Below the pieces are notes generated by a model, which did no database searches, was not told the origin of the DNA, and saw nothing but the letters and a program-made list of their open reading frames with translations. Shown one piece after another: positions 17,382-26,519 of a DNA stretch of 38,086 nt. The DNA lies in contig JAHEEC010000034.1 in the NCBI GenBank assembly GCA_024640885.1, positions 1 to 38,086 on the forward strand. The letters run 5' to 3'. The stretch is from Bacteroidota bacterium. GTDB lineage: Bacteria; Bacteroidota; Bacteroidia; Bacteroidales; GCA-2748055. The translations under genes were made by a program, and so were the position numbers. Numbering within the stretch: position 1 is the first letter of the stretch; each line of letters starts with the position of its first letter.

Positions 17382-17439
17382 GTTAAAACGCTTTAGTGGA
17401 TGATTAATTCATACCAAAGACGTTTATGCATCCGTAATG

Positions 17440-17958
17440 TTACAGTGAGGTTAATCCGACCGGAAGCCTGAAGTGGATGGAGTGCCCTTTGTGGTCGATT
17501 CGAATTACGAAATTCCCCGGTGCAGGAACCAGCAGTTCCTTGCCTGGTGACTCGATGATCATCACCGGATTCATCTCATGGTCTGCATAACCGGTAACTT
17601 TCCCCAGGTGACCTTCTTCCATATCAAATGCATCGTACCCGATCAGTGCACTAAAATCTTCCCTATTCCGGCTGGGTTCCGGCATCACTGAAATGTCAAA
17701 GTAGACCTCGCAACCATTGAATCCTTTTGCGTCTTCCACACCCTCTATAAATTCAAACTTGATGATGGCCTGATCCGGGGAAATCATTTCAAACTCTTCA
17801 ACAAAAAAAGGAACCCGCTGTCCATCCATATTGATGAACAACGGGTTATCTTCTTTAATTCGTTCCCCTGCGTTGGGGTCAAGATTTATGATCACCTGGC
17901 CCTGGAGCCCATATGGCTTGGATATTCTCCCCGCCTTCATCTCTCCTGGAACCGCCAT
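17440..17958 (-). CDS. rimM: Ribosome maturation factor RimM
   Basis: 172 residues from ATG 17958. The frame is open to 18063, but that extension overlaps rpsP and is low-complexity shadow sequence. An alternative start at 17940 (MKAGRISKPYGLQGQV) is preceded by AGGAGAG and would give a 166-residue protein, so the true start is uncertain between the two. RimM has an N-terminal RimM domain (GRISKPYGLQGQVIINLD) and a C-terminal PRC barrel (DAFDMEEGHLGKVTGYADHEMNPVMII). It assists maturation of the 30S head around S19. It follows rpsP by 13 bases, the conserved rpsP-rimM order; trmD and rplS do not follow. Confidence 0.93.
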   Translation of the reverse strand: MAVPGEMKAGRISKPYGLQGQVIINLDPNAGERIKEDNPLFINMDGQRVPFFVEEFEMISPDQAIIKFEFIEGVEDAKGFNGCEVYFDISVMPEPSRNREDFSALIGYDAFDMEEGHLGKVTGYADHEMNPVMIIESPGKELLVPAPGNFVIRIDHKGHSIHFRLPVGLTSL

Positions 17959-17971
17959 CGGGAGAAGGATA

Positions 17972-18721
17972 TTATTCTTCCTTTTTCCCTGACTCCTCTT
18001 CAGCCTGGGGTTCTTCCTTGGCTTCTGCTTCCTCAGCCTCAGCTGCAGGCTGCTCTTCAGCAACTACTTCAGCGGGCTCCTCGGCCACTGCCTCAGGTTG
18101 AACTTCGGCCACTTCCTCAGCCTCAGCCGCAGGTTGCTCTTCAGCAACTACTTCCGCAGCTTCAGCGGGCTCCTCAGCAACTACTTCAGCGGGCTCCTCG
18201 GCAACTGCCTCTTCGGCCTCCGGTTGCTCAGGGGTTGCCTCCCCGCTCTCGGCTCTGATAAGCTCTGATCTTTTCTTGGCTAGCTCTGCAGCCCTGGCTT
18301 CCTTGATCTTGGACTCTTCCTCCAGGCGGCTCTTGTCAAGTTTCTCCTTGGAGGTCTTGAGATGATCCCTTTTGGCTTGAATCTTCTGTTCCTTCTCGGT
18401 CATCCAGGATTGAAACCTTTTCTCGGCTTCGGCTTCATCAAAAGCCCCTTTCTTCACCCCGTCGAGCAGGTGTTTCTTGTACAATACTCCGTTGTAGGAT
18501 AAGATAGCTCTACATGTATCGGTAGGTTGAGCGCCTTTCTGCAGCCATTCTAAGGCTCTGTCGAAATCCAGAACAATGGTAGCAGGATTGGAATTGGGAT
18601 TATACTGTCCCAATGATTCAATAAATTTACCATCACGTGGCGCCCTGCTATCAGCAACTACAATAGAGTAGATCGCCTGAAATTTGCGACCCTGTCTTTG
18701 TAATCTGATTTTTGCTGGCAT
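17972..18721 (-). CDS. rpsP: 30S ribosomal protein S16 with long Ala/Glu-rich C-terminal extension
   Basis: 249 residues from ATG 18721 (a TTG two codons upstream is less likely). Typical S16 is about 80-90 residues. The first ~85 are the S16 core ([36 protein letters not shown]), followed by a basic helical region (~95-150, [21 protein letters not shown]) and then ~90 residues built from degenerate [10 protein letters not shown] / [10 protein letters not shown] units, strongly acidic. Long low-complexity S16 tails occur in Bacteroidota, but this one is at the long end as far as I recall. The repeats are also visible in DNA, so the tail length is probably variable between strains. A consensus promoter lies upstream at 18768-18798. 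Confidence 0.95.
   Translation of the reverse strand: MPAKIRLQRQGRKFQAIYSIVVADSRAPRDGKFIESLGQYNPNSNPATIVLDFDRALEWLQKGAQPTDTCRAILSYNGVLYKKHLLDGVKKGAFDEAEAEKRFQSWMTEKEQKIQAKRDHLKTSKEKLDKSRLEEESKIKEARAAELAKKRSELIRAESGEATPEQPEAEEAVAEEPAEVVAEEPAEAAEVVAEEQPAAEAEEVAEVQPEAVAEEPAEVVAEEQPAAEAEEAEAKEEPQAEEESGKKEE
17990..18225 (-). repeat. Degenerate in-frame tandem repeats encoding the S16 acidic tail
   Basis: On the plus strand the motifs GCTCTTCAGCAACTACTTC, AGCGGGCTCCTCGGC and CCTCAGCCTCAGC recur several times with spacings that are multiples of three, encoding repeated [10 protein letters not shown]-like units. Such repeats are prone to slippage or recombination, which would change tail length without disturbing the S16 core. 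Confidence 0.75.
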
Positions 18722-18767
18722 ACTCAAACATTTAAATTAATAAAAAAACCTACATTTTAAGCGCCTG

Positions 18768-18798
18768 CAAAGGTAGCATTAATAAGATAAAATGCAAA
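18768..18798 (-). promoter_or_regulatory. Bacteroidota-type sigma-ABfr promoter of rpsP
   Basis: On the minus strand TTTG (18795-18798) is separated by 19 bases from TACCTTTG (18768-18775), an exact match to the TTTG-N19-21-TAnnTTTG consensus. Transcription would begin about 18761, giving a leader of about 40 bases before rpsP. Confidence 0.75.
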
Positions 18799-18871
18799 GT
18801 TTCATGTGATTTAAAAATGATCCTTTTGCCTCTCCCCTCTTTTTTCCTGAAAGGGGGCCCGGAGCCACAGA

Positions 18872-19249
18872 TCACCGGATGATGATCTTATTGGTGAAGG
18901 AGCTTTTCCCGATCCCGATCCTGAGAAAATAGATGCCGGTGCCCGGAGCTTCAAGATCCACATCGGCCGTCACCTTCGAATCCCCTGCAAGAAGTTGATC
19001 TGAAATATCCTTGATCATTTTACCTGTAATATCATAAACCTTCGCAGTAATTTTCTCCTCTCCTGAATATTGAAGTTCGAGATGGAATATTCCATCTGAA
19101 GGATTCGGAAAGATCTTGATACTTTCGGAAAGTTTTGCCGCTACCGGGACCTCATTTCCTAACCCACTTTCCGCTTGGCCGTAGCCGGGCAGGGTCATCA
19201 GCATGCCAAACAGCAACGCTCCCATAAAATATACCAGATGCTTTTTCAT
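18872..19249 (-). CDS. Small exported protein consisting almost only of a T9SS sorting domain
   Basis: 125 residues. Signal peptide ~1-25 (MKKHLVYFMGALLFGMLMTLPGYGQ), a linker of about 15 residues and then a complete T9SS type A sorting domain (~43-125): IKIFPNPSDGIFHLEL, KVYDITGKMI, GTGIYFLRI and the terminal KIIIR. T9SS cargo normally has a large functional domain before this tail. Here there is none, so the protein would be an exported or surface-displayed bare tail. Upstream sequence shows no missing N-terminal domain in frame, and the signal peptide argues against a truncated pseudogene. Confidence 0.85.
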   Translation of the reverse strand: MKKHLVYFMGALLFGMLMTLPGYGQAESGLGNEVPVAAKLSESIKIFPNPSDGIFHLELQYSGEEKITAKVYDITGKMIKDISDQLLAGDSKVTADVDLEAPGTGIYFLRIGIGKSSFTNKIIIR

Positions 19250-19410
19250 GCTTACTGAGACTGCAAGAATCCTGCCAACAAATTATTAACAGCGGTCAAT
19301 CTGAGCACAAATTCTCCTAACTTTACACATGATATACCCACCGGGCAGGCTGTTTGTTTTTCCCTGATTTATTGATTATAACGGAAAAAAGTTTCAGGAT
19401 GATCCAACCA

Positions 19411-19439
19411 TTGTCCCGGGAATAAAGAATTTAACTTTG
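19411..19439 (+). promoter_or_regulatory. Candidate promoter of dnaE
   Basis: TTG (19411-19413), an 18-base spacer and TAACTTTG (19432-19439) match the Bacteroidota consensus apart from slightly short spacing. Initiation near 19446 would leave only about 10 leader bases before the ATG at 19456. Confidence 0.6.
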
Positions 19440-19455
19440 ACAGGATAGTGAACTT

Positions 19456-22400
19456 ATGTTCTTGATTTTTGATACCGAGACCACTGGATTACCCAAAAGA
19501 GACCAGGCACCCATTTCAGACGTTGACAACTGGCCAAGGGTGGTTCAGATCGCATGGCAGTTGCACGATGAATCCGGTGACCTCATTGAAAATCATAATG
19601 TTTTAATCAAACCTGAAGGGTTTGAGATTCCCTATTCTGCTGAGAAAGTCCATGGAATCTCCACTGCAAAAGCGTTGGCAGAGGGAATTGCCCGGGACGA
19701 AGCACTTTCCCTTTTTAGTGAATCGCTTGACCGTGCAGAATATCTCATAGGTCACAACATTAAATTTGACGTCAATGCCCTTGGAGCAGAATTCTTCAGG
19801 AGCAACATCGGGACCACATTCCTGGAAAAAAAACAGGTTTGTACCATGAGGTCCAGCACGGAATACCTGAAGCTACCGGGGGGTCGGGGAGGGAAATTCA
19901 AACCTCCGAAACTGATGGAGCTCTATGAATCTCTGTTCGATGAGAAATTCCAGGAGGCTCATAATGCGGCTGCCGATGTGGAGGCTACTGCCAGGTGCTT
20001 TTTTGAATTGCTCAGGCGGAAGATCATTCCTCCGGCTTCCCTTGAGCTCACTCCCGAACATTACAATCTCTTCATTTCCAAAAACCAGGGAACCGTGAAG
20101 CGATTCGGTTTATCCCACGCATCCAACCGGGAAGTTGAACAGGACCATGGTGAAGAGGTACCTGAAGCCATAACCCCGGAGGCCATAGCAAAGGATCAGG
20201 TGGAATTCTGCCACCTGCACGTGCATACCCAGTACTCGATCCTGGACGGCGCCGCAAGCATTCCCGAGCTCCTTAAAAAAGCCATTGATGACGGGATGCG
20301 GGCTGTGGCCATTACCGATCACGGAAATATGTTTGGGGTCAAGGAGTTCCATAATGAGGCCACCCGCAGAGGCATCAAACCGATCCTGGGTTGTGAAGCC
20401 TACATTGCCCGCAGATCCAGACAATCAAGGGAGGACAAGAACCTGGATGCCTATGACCATGTGGTCTTGCTGGCCAGGAATGCGACCGGTTACCGGAACC
20501 TGACCACCATGATCTCCCTGGGCTGGACCGAAGGTTTTTACTATAAGCCACGCATTGACAGGGAACTGCTTGAAAAATACAGGGAAGGAATCATCTGCTT
20601 GTCGGCCTGTCTGGGAGGAGAGATTCCCCAGGCGATCATGCACCGTTCCACAGAAAAGGCAGAGCAGATCATCAAGGAGTATCAAAGGATCTTTGGCGAG
20701 GATTTCTACCTGGAGCTGATGAGGCACCAGACCGATGACCCGGGTATGAATAAGCTCGTCTTTGATGACCAGGTTTTCGTGAACCGGACACTCCTGGAAC
20801 TGGGTCAAAAACATGGGATTAAATGTGTGGCAACCAATGATGTCCATTTTGTCAACATGGAGGATGCCGAGGCCCATGATCATCTCATTTGCCTGAATAC
20901 AGGAAAGGACCTGGATGATCCAACCAGGATGAGATACACAAGGCAGGAGTGGTTCAAAACACAGGAGGAGATGCAGGAGGTCTTTTCAGACCTGCCAGCC
21001 GTCCTGAACAACACCCTCGAGGTCGCTGAGAAGGTTGAGGTATACGAATTGAATTCTAATCCGGTCATGCCCTTTTTTCCCCTACCGGAAGGATTTGAGA
21101 ACGAGGATACCTACCTGCAGCACATTACGTTTGAGGGTGCTGCAAGAAGGTACGCGGAGATCACGGATGAAATCAGGGAGCGGATCGATTTTGAACTGGA
21201 AACGATCCAGCGAATGGGTTTCCCCGGCTACTTTCTGATCGTTCAGGATTTCATTGCTGCAGCACGTAAGATGGGGGTCTCGGTGGGACCCGGCCGGGGA
21301 TCGGCCGCTGGTTCAGCCGTGGCCTACTGCCTTGGGATCACGGATATCGATCCCATAAAATATGACCTGCTGTTCGAACGTTTTTTGAACCCTGACCGGA
21401 TCTCAATGCCCGATATCGATATCGATTTTGATGAGGACGGAAGGGATGCGGTGTTAAGGTGGGTGGTCAATAAATATGGCCATGACCGGGTGGCCCACAT
21501 CATCACATTTGGAACCATGGCTGCCAAAATGGCCATCAGGGATGTGGCCCGGATTCAGAAACTGCCGCTTCCCGAGGCTGACCGGCTTGCAAAACTGGTG
21601 CCTGAACGGCCCGGGACCACGCTGGCCAAGGCATTTGAAGAGGTCCCTGAACTAAAAAAGGAGCAAAACTCCTCCAATCCGCTGATCTCAAATACCCTGC
21701 GAATCGCACAGAGATTGGAAGGGTCCGTGCGCCAGACCGGGCTCCATGCATGCGGGGTGATCATAGGAAGAAACTCCCTGACGGATCATCTTCCGGTTTG
21801 CAAATCAAAAGATTCTGATCTCCTGGTCACTCAGTTTGACGGCCACTTCGTGGAGGATGTGGGGATGCTCAAAATGGACTTCCTGGGATTGAAAACCCTT
21901 TCGATCATCAAAGACGCTGTGGAAAACATCCGTGAATCCAAGGGCATTGAGATCGATATTGATCAACTTCCCATGGATGATCCAGCCACCTTTGAACTTT
22001 ATTCCAGGGGTGATACCACCGGATTGTTCCAGTTTGAGTCAGCCGGGATGAAGAAATACCTGCGGGACCTGAAACCGAACCGCTTCGAGGACCTGATCGC
22101 CATGAATGCCCTCTACCGGCCTGGCCCCATGGAGTACATCCCCAGTTTTATAAACAGGAAACACGGAAAGGAAAAGATTGAGTATGACCGGCCGGAAATG
22201 GAGGAATACCTCAGGGATACCTATGGGATCACCGTGTACCAGGAGCAGGTAATGCTGCTATCCAGGAAGCTGGCTGGATTCACCAGGGGTGAAGCGGATT
22301 CCCTGCGAAAAGCAATGGGCAAGAAGATCAAGAAGATGATGGACGAGCTCAAGGTGAAATTCGAAGAGGGCTGCACCAGGAACGGAATCCCGAAAAAGAA

Positions 22401-23697
22401 GATTGATAAAATCTGGACTGATTGGGAAGCATTTGCCCAGTATGCATTTAACAAATCCCACTCCACCTGCTATGCCTATGTCTCCTACCAGACGGCATAT
22501 CTTAAAGCCAACTACCCGGCCGAGTTCATGGCCGCTGTCCTTAGCCGGAACATCACTGATATTAAGAAGATAGGTCAGTTCATGGACGAATGCAGGAGGA
22601 TGTCCATCCTGGTCCTTGGTCCCGATGTGAATGAGAGCAACGTGAGGTTCACAGTCAATGAAAAAGGGGATATCCGGTTTGGACTGGGTGCCATTAAAGG
22701 TGTCGGGGAGAATGCTGTCACGAGCATCATTGAAGAACGCAGTGCGGGAGGACCCTTCAGGGATATCTATGATTTTGTGGAGCGGATCGATCTCCACCAA
22801 TTAAATCGAAAAAATCTTGAGGGGCTGGCAGTTGCAGGAGCTCTCGATTGTTTTGAGCCCATGAGCAGGAGCCAGTACCTGGATACAATAGAAGATGCCG
22901 AACCGACCTTTATTGAACAGCTGATTAAGTATGGAAGCAAGATCCAGTATGAGCGAAATACCCCGCAGCAAAACCTCTTTGGAGAAATAAGCTCTTCCGC
23001 CATCACCAGGCCCGAACCACCGGGTGTGAATGAGTGGGACAATACCACAAAATGCAAACGGGAAAAAGAGCTCATCGGTATATACCTTACCTCCCATCCC
23101 CTGGACCGGTACAAATTGGAGATCGACTCATTTTGTCCCAATACCCTGGTCGAACTGAGTGACCTGAAACAGTTCAGTGGTAAGGATGTAGTGTTCTGCG
23201 CAATGGTGAAAACGGTCAGGGATGGTGTGGACCAGTGGAGGAACAAACCTTACCTGCTGGCTCAGCTGGAGGACTATACGGATACCTATAACCTCCGGTT
23301 GAAGAACGATGACTATGTGAACTTCAAGCAGTACTTTAGCCCGGATGTGGCCCTGATGATCCGTGCCACCGTGAATGAATGGAGCCCACGGGAAGAACCA
23401 CTCAGGAAGATTTACTCCCTGAAAATTAAAATGGTATACATGCTTGCCGACGTGAGGGAGAAACTGGTTCGGTCGGTAAACCTTTCACTGGACATTGACC
23501 AGATCTCCAGTGAACTTATAGAAACGCTAGAACGTTTCACCGTCAATGAAAAAGGTAAGATTCTCAAATTCCAGATTAAGGATCCGGACAGCAATACTTC
23601 GGTCAGTCTGTTCTCTCGAAAAAAACATGTGGTGCTGACCGATGACTTCATGCAATTCCTTCAGAAGAACGCAGGTTTTGAATTCAGTCTCGCATAA
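19456..23697 (+). CDS. dnaE: DNA polymerase III alpha subunit with fused N-terminal proofreading exonuclease
   Basis: 1413 residues against ~1160 for E. coli DnaE. Residues 1-~185 are a DEDDh exonuclease like DnaQ: D6/E8 in FDTETTGL, D105 in HNIKFDVNAL, H169 and D174 in HNAAADVEAT, all catalytic positions present. A PHP domain follows from ~250 with H253, H255, H257 (HLHVHTQYS) and ITDHGNM intact. The polymerase core has GPGRGSAAGSAVAYCLG and the palm motif PDIDIDF with D653/D655. A helix-hairpin-helix is at ~1076 (GLGAIKGVG), a probable beta-clamp motif QQNLF at 1171-1175, then an OB region. It is the main replicative polymerase, carrying its proofreading in cis. No separate holoenzyme genes are adjacent. 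Confidence 0.97.
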   Translation: MFLIFDTETTGLPKRDQAPISDVDNWPRVVQIAWQLHDESGDLIENHNVLIKPEGFEIPYSAEKVHGISTAKALAEGIARDEALSLFSESLDRAEYLIGHNIKFDVNALGAEFFRSNIGTTFLEKKQVCTMRSSTEYLKLPGGRGGKFKPPKLMELYESLFDEKFQEAHNAAADVEATARCFFELLRRKIIPPASLELTPEHYNLFISKNQGTVKRFGLSHASNREVEQDHGEEVPEAITPEAIAKDQVEFCHLHVHTQYSILDGAASIPELLKKAIDDGMRAVAITDHGNMFGVKEFHNEATRRGIKPILGCEAYIARRSRQSREDKNLDAYDHVVLLARNATGYRNLTTMISLGWTEGFYYKPRIDRELLEKYREGIICLSACLGGEIPQAIMHRSTEKAEQIIKEYQRIFGEDFYLELMRHQTDDPGMNKLVFDDQVFVNRTLLELGQKHGIKCVATNDVHFVNMEDAEAHDHLICLNTGKDLDDPTRMRYTRQEWFKTQEEMQEVFSDLPAVLNNTLEVAEKVEVYELNSNPVMPFFPLPEGFENEDTYLQHITFEGAARRYAEITDEIRERIDFELETIQRMGFPGYFLIVQDFIAAARKMGVSVGPGRGSAAGSAVAYCLGITDIDPIKYDLLFERFLNPDRISMPDIDIDFDEDGRDAVLRWVVNKYGHDRVAHIITFGTMAAKMAIRDVARIQKLPLPEADRLAKLVPERPGTTLAKAFEEVPELKKEQNSSNPLISNTLRIAQRLEGSVRQTGLHACGVIIGRNSLTDHLPVCKSKDSDLLVTQFDGHFVEDVGMLKMDFLGLKTLSIIKDAVENIRESKGIEIDIDQLPMDDPATFELYSRGDTTGLFQFESAGMKKYLRDLKPNRFEDLIAMNALYRPGPMEYIPSFINRKHGKEKIEYDRPEMEEYLRDTYGITVYQEQVMLLSRKLAGFTRGEADSLRKAMGKKIKKMMDELKVKFEEGCTRNGIPKKKIDKIWTDWEAFAQYAFNKSHSTCYAYVSYQTAYLKANYPAEFMAAVLSRNITDIKKIGQFMDECRRMSILVLGPDVNESNVRFTVNEKGDIRFGLGAIKGVGENAVTSIIEERSAGGPFRDIYDFVERIDLHQLNRKNLEGLAVAGALDCFEPMSRSQYLDTIEDAEPTFIEQLIKYGSKIQYERNTPQQNLFGEISSSAITRPEPPGVNEWDNTTKCKREKELIGIYLTSHPLDRYKLEIDSFCPNTLVELSDLKQFSGKDVVFCAMVKTVRDGVDQWRNKPYLLAQLEDYTDTYNLRLKNDDYVNFKQYFSPDVALMIRATVNEWSPREEPLRKIYSLKIKMVYMLADVREKLVRSVNLSLDIDQISSELIETLERFTVNEKGKILKFQIKDPDSNTSVSLFSRKKHVVLTDDFMQFLQKNAGFEFSLA

Positions 23698-23748
23698 CCT
23701 TTTTTTTTATAATTTTGATAAAAATTACACTCATCAAAAAAACAAAAT

Positions 23749-24066
23749 ATGGCATTAGAAGCAACAGATGGCAATTTCGAAGAGCTGGTTCTTAAAGCAG
23801 ATAAACCTGTAATTGTTGATTTTTGGGCTGAATGGTGTGGACCCTGCCGAATGGTAGGACCCATTGTTGAAGAAGTTGGAGTAGACTATGAAGGCAAAGC
23901 CATCGTGGCAAAAGTCGATGTGGATAGCAATCCGGGGATTACAGCAAAATACGGGATCAGGAATATACCTACGATTCTCTTCTTCAAGGATGGGAATGTG
24001 GCTGATAAGCAGGTGGGGGCAGTTCCCAAAAGCATGATTGTCAATAAACTGGAAGCACTGTTTTAA
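23749..24066 (+). CDS. trxA: Thioredoxin
   Basis: 105 residues, the size of classical cytoplasmic thioredoxin, with no signal peptide. Active site WAEWCGPC (C30, C33), cis-Pro loop IRNIPTILFF and C-terminal helix. It donates electrons to ribonucleotide reductase, methionine sulfoxide reductase and similar enzymes. A TAATTTTG element (23710-23717) resembles a -7 box, without a clear -33 partner. It converges on the caspase gene with only 3 bases between stops. Confidence 0.95.
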   Translation: MALEATDGNFEELVLKADKPVIVDFWAEWCGPCRMVGPIVEEVGVDYEGKAIVAKVDVDSNPGITAKYGIRNIPTILFFKDGNVADKQVGAVPKSMIVNKLEALF

Positions 24067-24069
24067 AAT

Positions 24070-26415
24070 CTAGTAGTCTTTTGGGATGAAAAAGAATGTA
24101 CCGTTTTCATCCTCAAGTCCTGCAATTTTCCCAAACTGAGGTTGTTGTTGATTGTTGTTCACAACCGATGAAGTAACCTTTTGAACGATAGTTTCAATGG
24201 GCAGACAGTTATCGGGATTATTGATAAGCACATTGGCGAATGTCCGTGTAAACTGACTATTATCCACTGCCAGTTCATATCCTGCCGAAGAAAACACCTG
24301 TGATGATTTGAATTTTGTGGACTCCCAGTCATTGCAGTCTCGGACCTGCAAACCTGAACGCATGGCCTGGAAGAAACTGGGGCCGGATTCACATGCATCG
24401 GTGACCACCAGCGTATGGCTCAGAAAATCCGGATAAGACTGCATGGATGCTTTAAGGGCATTGATGTTGTAATAGCTGAATTCGTCATCCAGGAGAGCAT
24501 CTACAGGGATCCAGTAACCGCTTTCATTGATGTAGGTGCCATGACCCGCGTACCAGACAAGCAGGGAATTAACCATGTTGCTTTTCAGCATATCCCTCAA
24601 TTCAATGGAGAAAAACCTCTGCAATTCCATCTTGGTCATGTTCTTCTTATGAATAAAGTTATTGACCTGGTACCTGGACAAGGCAGCCTTCATCATGGTA
24701 ATATCTTTGGTTGGACCATTCAGGCTGGCAAATGACTTATAGTCTGAATTCTCAATGAATACAACCCACGTTTTTCCCATAGGATTATTCCCAAAAGCCT
24801 GGGCATCCCTGTTCAGGGTATAGCTGACTTCAGATCTGTTTCCATATTCATCCTCCACCTGGACCACGATCCTGCTTTTGTTCTCAATATTTACAAGGGC
24901 TGTAAAGGAGGGGTTCAGGTCACTGGGGATATAACTCGCCAGAACACTTTCCACGTATATACTCGAGATCAGGCTTTCATCTCCGATCTTTCCTTCCAGG
25001 AAAATTTGGGGATTATCGCTGTCAATATATAATATGTTGTTCTCTGAGGAGTATGGAGCGATCATCTGCACCGTGGGAGGATCCACCTCGGTCCGCCTGA
25101 TTGGAAAAATAGCCGTTTCAGCGTTATCATAAATATCCACTACCTGAATGGTGATCCTTTCCGCATTGTTCAGGTTCACACTGGCCAAAAATCGATACCC
25201 CTCATCGGTTTTTTCTACGGGAACAGAGAATCCATTCACCTGGAGAGACCTGATATCACTCTGATCTTCCACAATACCCGTGAGATTGATCACTTCGAAC
25301 TCCTTTGGGATATCAACCATGTTTCCTTCCCTGGAGATGGGATCCTTTAATATTATTCTTGGTTTGTCCTCTTCCCTGTTCAGCTCGTGAATCCGTTGAG
25401 TCGCCTGCTCATGCAGTTTTTGGGCAGTGCCGTCATTATTCGACAGGGCCAGCAATACTTCGTAATCAGCCAGGGCCTTCTCATAGTCCCTGATGGATTC
25501 GTAGGCTTCGGCCCGTTTGTAATATACCTCCCTGTTTTCTGGATCAATTTCCAGGGCCTTTGAATAATCGATGATTGAATAACTGTACTGGTTCATCAAT
25601 GCGTTAATATCACCCCTGTAAATATAGATTCGTTCCTCGTCAGGGTAATCGACGGAAGCCATGGACAAAATTTCAATGGATTTTGGGTAATTCCCCTGGG
25701 CTGTCATAATCTGGCTCTGAAGCAGCAAGCCATCCAGATTTTTAGGTTCAAGTTGCAGGAAACGATTAATGGTTGTGATGGCTTCACTAATTTTCATGCG
25801 GTTTAACTGCAGGAGTGCCAGGGAATAATAGGTTGCTGCAATCCGTCCGTTCTTATTAATGGCATTGATGTATGCCTGCTCCGCCTCATTGTATAACGCC
25901 AGTTTTTCATATACCTGAGCCAGGTTATAGTAACCCCTCTCATCCTCATTTAACTTCAGGCATCTTTTGCTATCATACAGGGCATCATCGTAATTTCCCA
26001 GTACCATATTTACGGCGAACCGCACCCGGTAGGCCTCCAGAAAATTGCCCTTCAAGCTGATGGCCATGCTAAGTCTGGCAAGGGCCAGGTCGTGGTTACC
26101 CTGGGTATGCCACTCATTCCCGGAAAAATAAAAAAGTTCAGGATCCCTTGCATTGAGGATAATGGCCTTGTCAAAGTCCCTTGCTGAATTCAGGTGATCC
26201 CCCGTCTTGGAATAGGATAAGGCACGGTTCACGTAGGCTCTCTCAAAATCCGGATTCTGCTCAATGGCTTTGCTGAACTGCTCAATGGCATCCTTAAAGT
26301 TCATAGACTTATAGAAATCCTCCCCTGTCTTGAAATATTGCCTGGCCGATTGTGCGGAAACCGGCCCCTGGGTAAAAAGTGGCAGGATGATCAGTATTTT
26401 AATTAACTTTTTCAT
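24070..26415 (-). CDS. Exported TPR protein with C-terminal caspase (peptidase C14) domain
   Basis: 781 residues. Signal peptide ~1-22 (ending VSAQ). Residues ~25-345 are about nine tetratricopeptide repeats (ARQYFKTGEDFYKSMNF, then FERAYVNRALSYSKTGDH and so on). The region ~355-545 is beta-rich with two similar Ig-like modules (VQVNGFSVPV; IFLEGKIGDESLISSIYV). The C-terminal ~550-775 is a caspase fold with the catalytic dyad intact: H625 in WYAGHG and C675 in VTDACESG. The family cleaves after Arg/Lys or Asp depending on the pocket, which cannot be read here. Export, TPR docking and peptidase together suggest a periplasmic or outer-membrane signalling or processing protease. Single gene, convergent with trxA. 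Confidence 0.92.
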   Translation of the reverse strand: MKKLIKILIILPLFTQGPVSAQSARQYFKTGEDFYKSMNFKDAIEQFSKAIEQNPDFERAYVNRALSYSKTGDHLNSARDFDKAIILNARDPELFYFSGNEWHTQGNHDLALARLSMAISLKGNFLEAYRVRFAVNMVLGNYDDALYDSKRCLKLNEDERGYYNLAQVYEKLALYNEAEQAYINAINKNGRIAATYYSLALLQLNRMKISEAITTINRFLQLEPKNLDGLLLQSQIMTAQGNYPKSIEILSMASVDYPDEERIYIYRGDINALMNQYSYSIIDYSKALEIDPENREVYYKRAEAYESIRDYEKALADYEVLLALSNNDGTAQKLHEQATQRIHELNREEDKPRIILKDPISREGNMVDIPKEFEVINLTGIVEDQSDIRSLQVNGFSVPVEKTDEGYRFLASVNLNNAERITIQVVDIYDNAETAIFPIRRTEVDPPTVQMIAPYSSENNILYIDSDNPQIFLEGKIGDESLISSIYVESVLASYIPSDLNPSFTALVNIENKSRIVVQVEDEYGNRSEVSYTLNRDAQAFGNNPMGKTWVVFIENSDYKSFASLNGPTKDITMMKAALSRYQVNNFIHKKNMTKMELQRFFSIELRDMLKSNMVNSLLVWYAGHGTYINESGYWIPVDALLDDEFSYYNINALKASMQSYPDFLSHTLVVTDACESGPSFFQAMRSGLQVRDCNDWESTKFKSSQVFSSAGYELAVDNSQFTRTFANVLINNPDNCLPIETIVQKVTSSVVNNNQQQPQFGKIAGLEDENGTFFFIPKDY

Positions 26416-26519
26416 ACTCGCACAAAGTTACTATTTATCCACAGAATCTAGAATTGAAATGTTCGCTAATGTATTCCTTTTTAGATAAATATAAAATTAT
26501 TCATCACGAAGGATCGTGG

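Noticed and set aside
17959-18063. N-terminal extension of RimM and a long plus-strand frame in the S16 repeat region
   Set aside because: Both are shadows of the repetitive rpsP tail.
19250-19455. RNA gene or riboswitch in the 206-base gap before dnaE
   Set aside because: Apart from the candidate promoter I found no stable paired structure or known motif.
24070-26415. Reading the caspase protein as a CBASS/Avs-type antiphage effector
   Set aside because: It has a signal peptide, TPRs and no nearby nucleotide cyclase, NTPase sensor or toxin partner.
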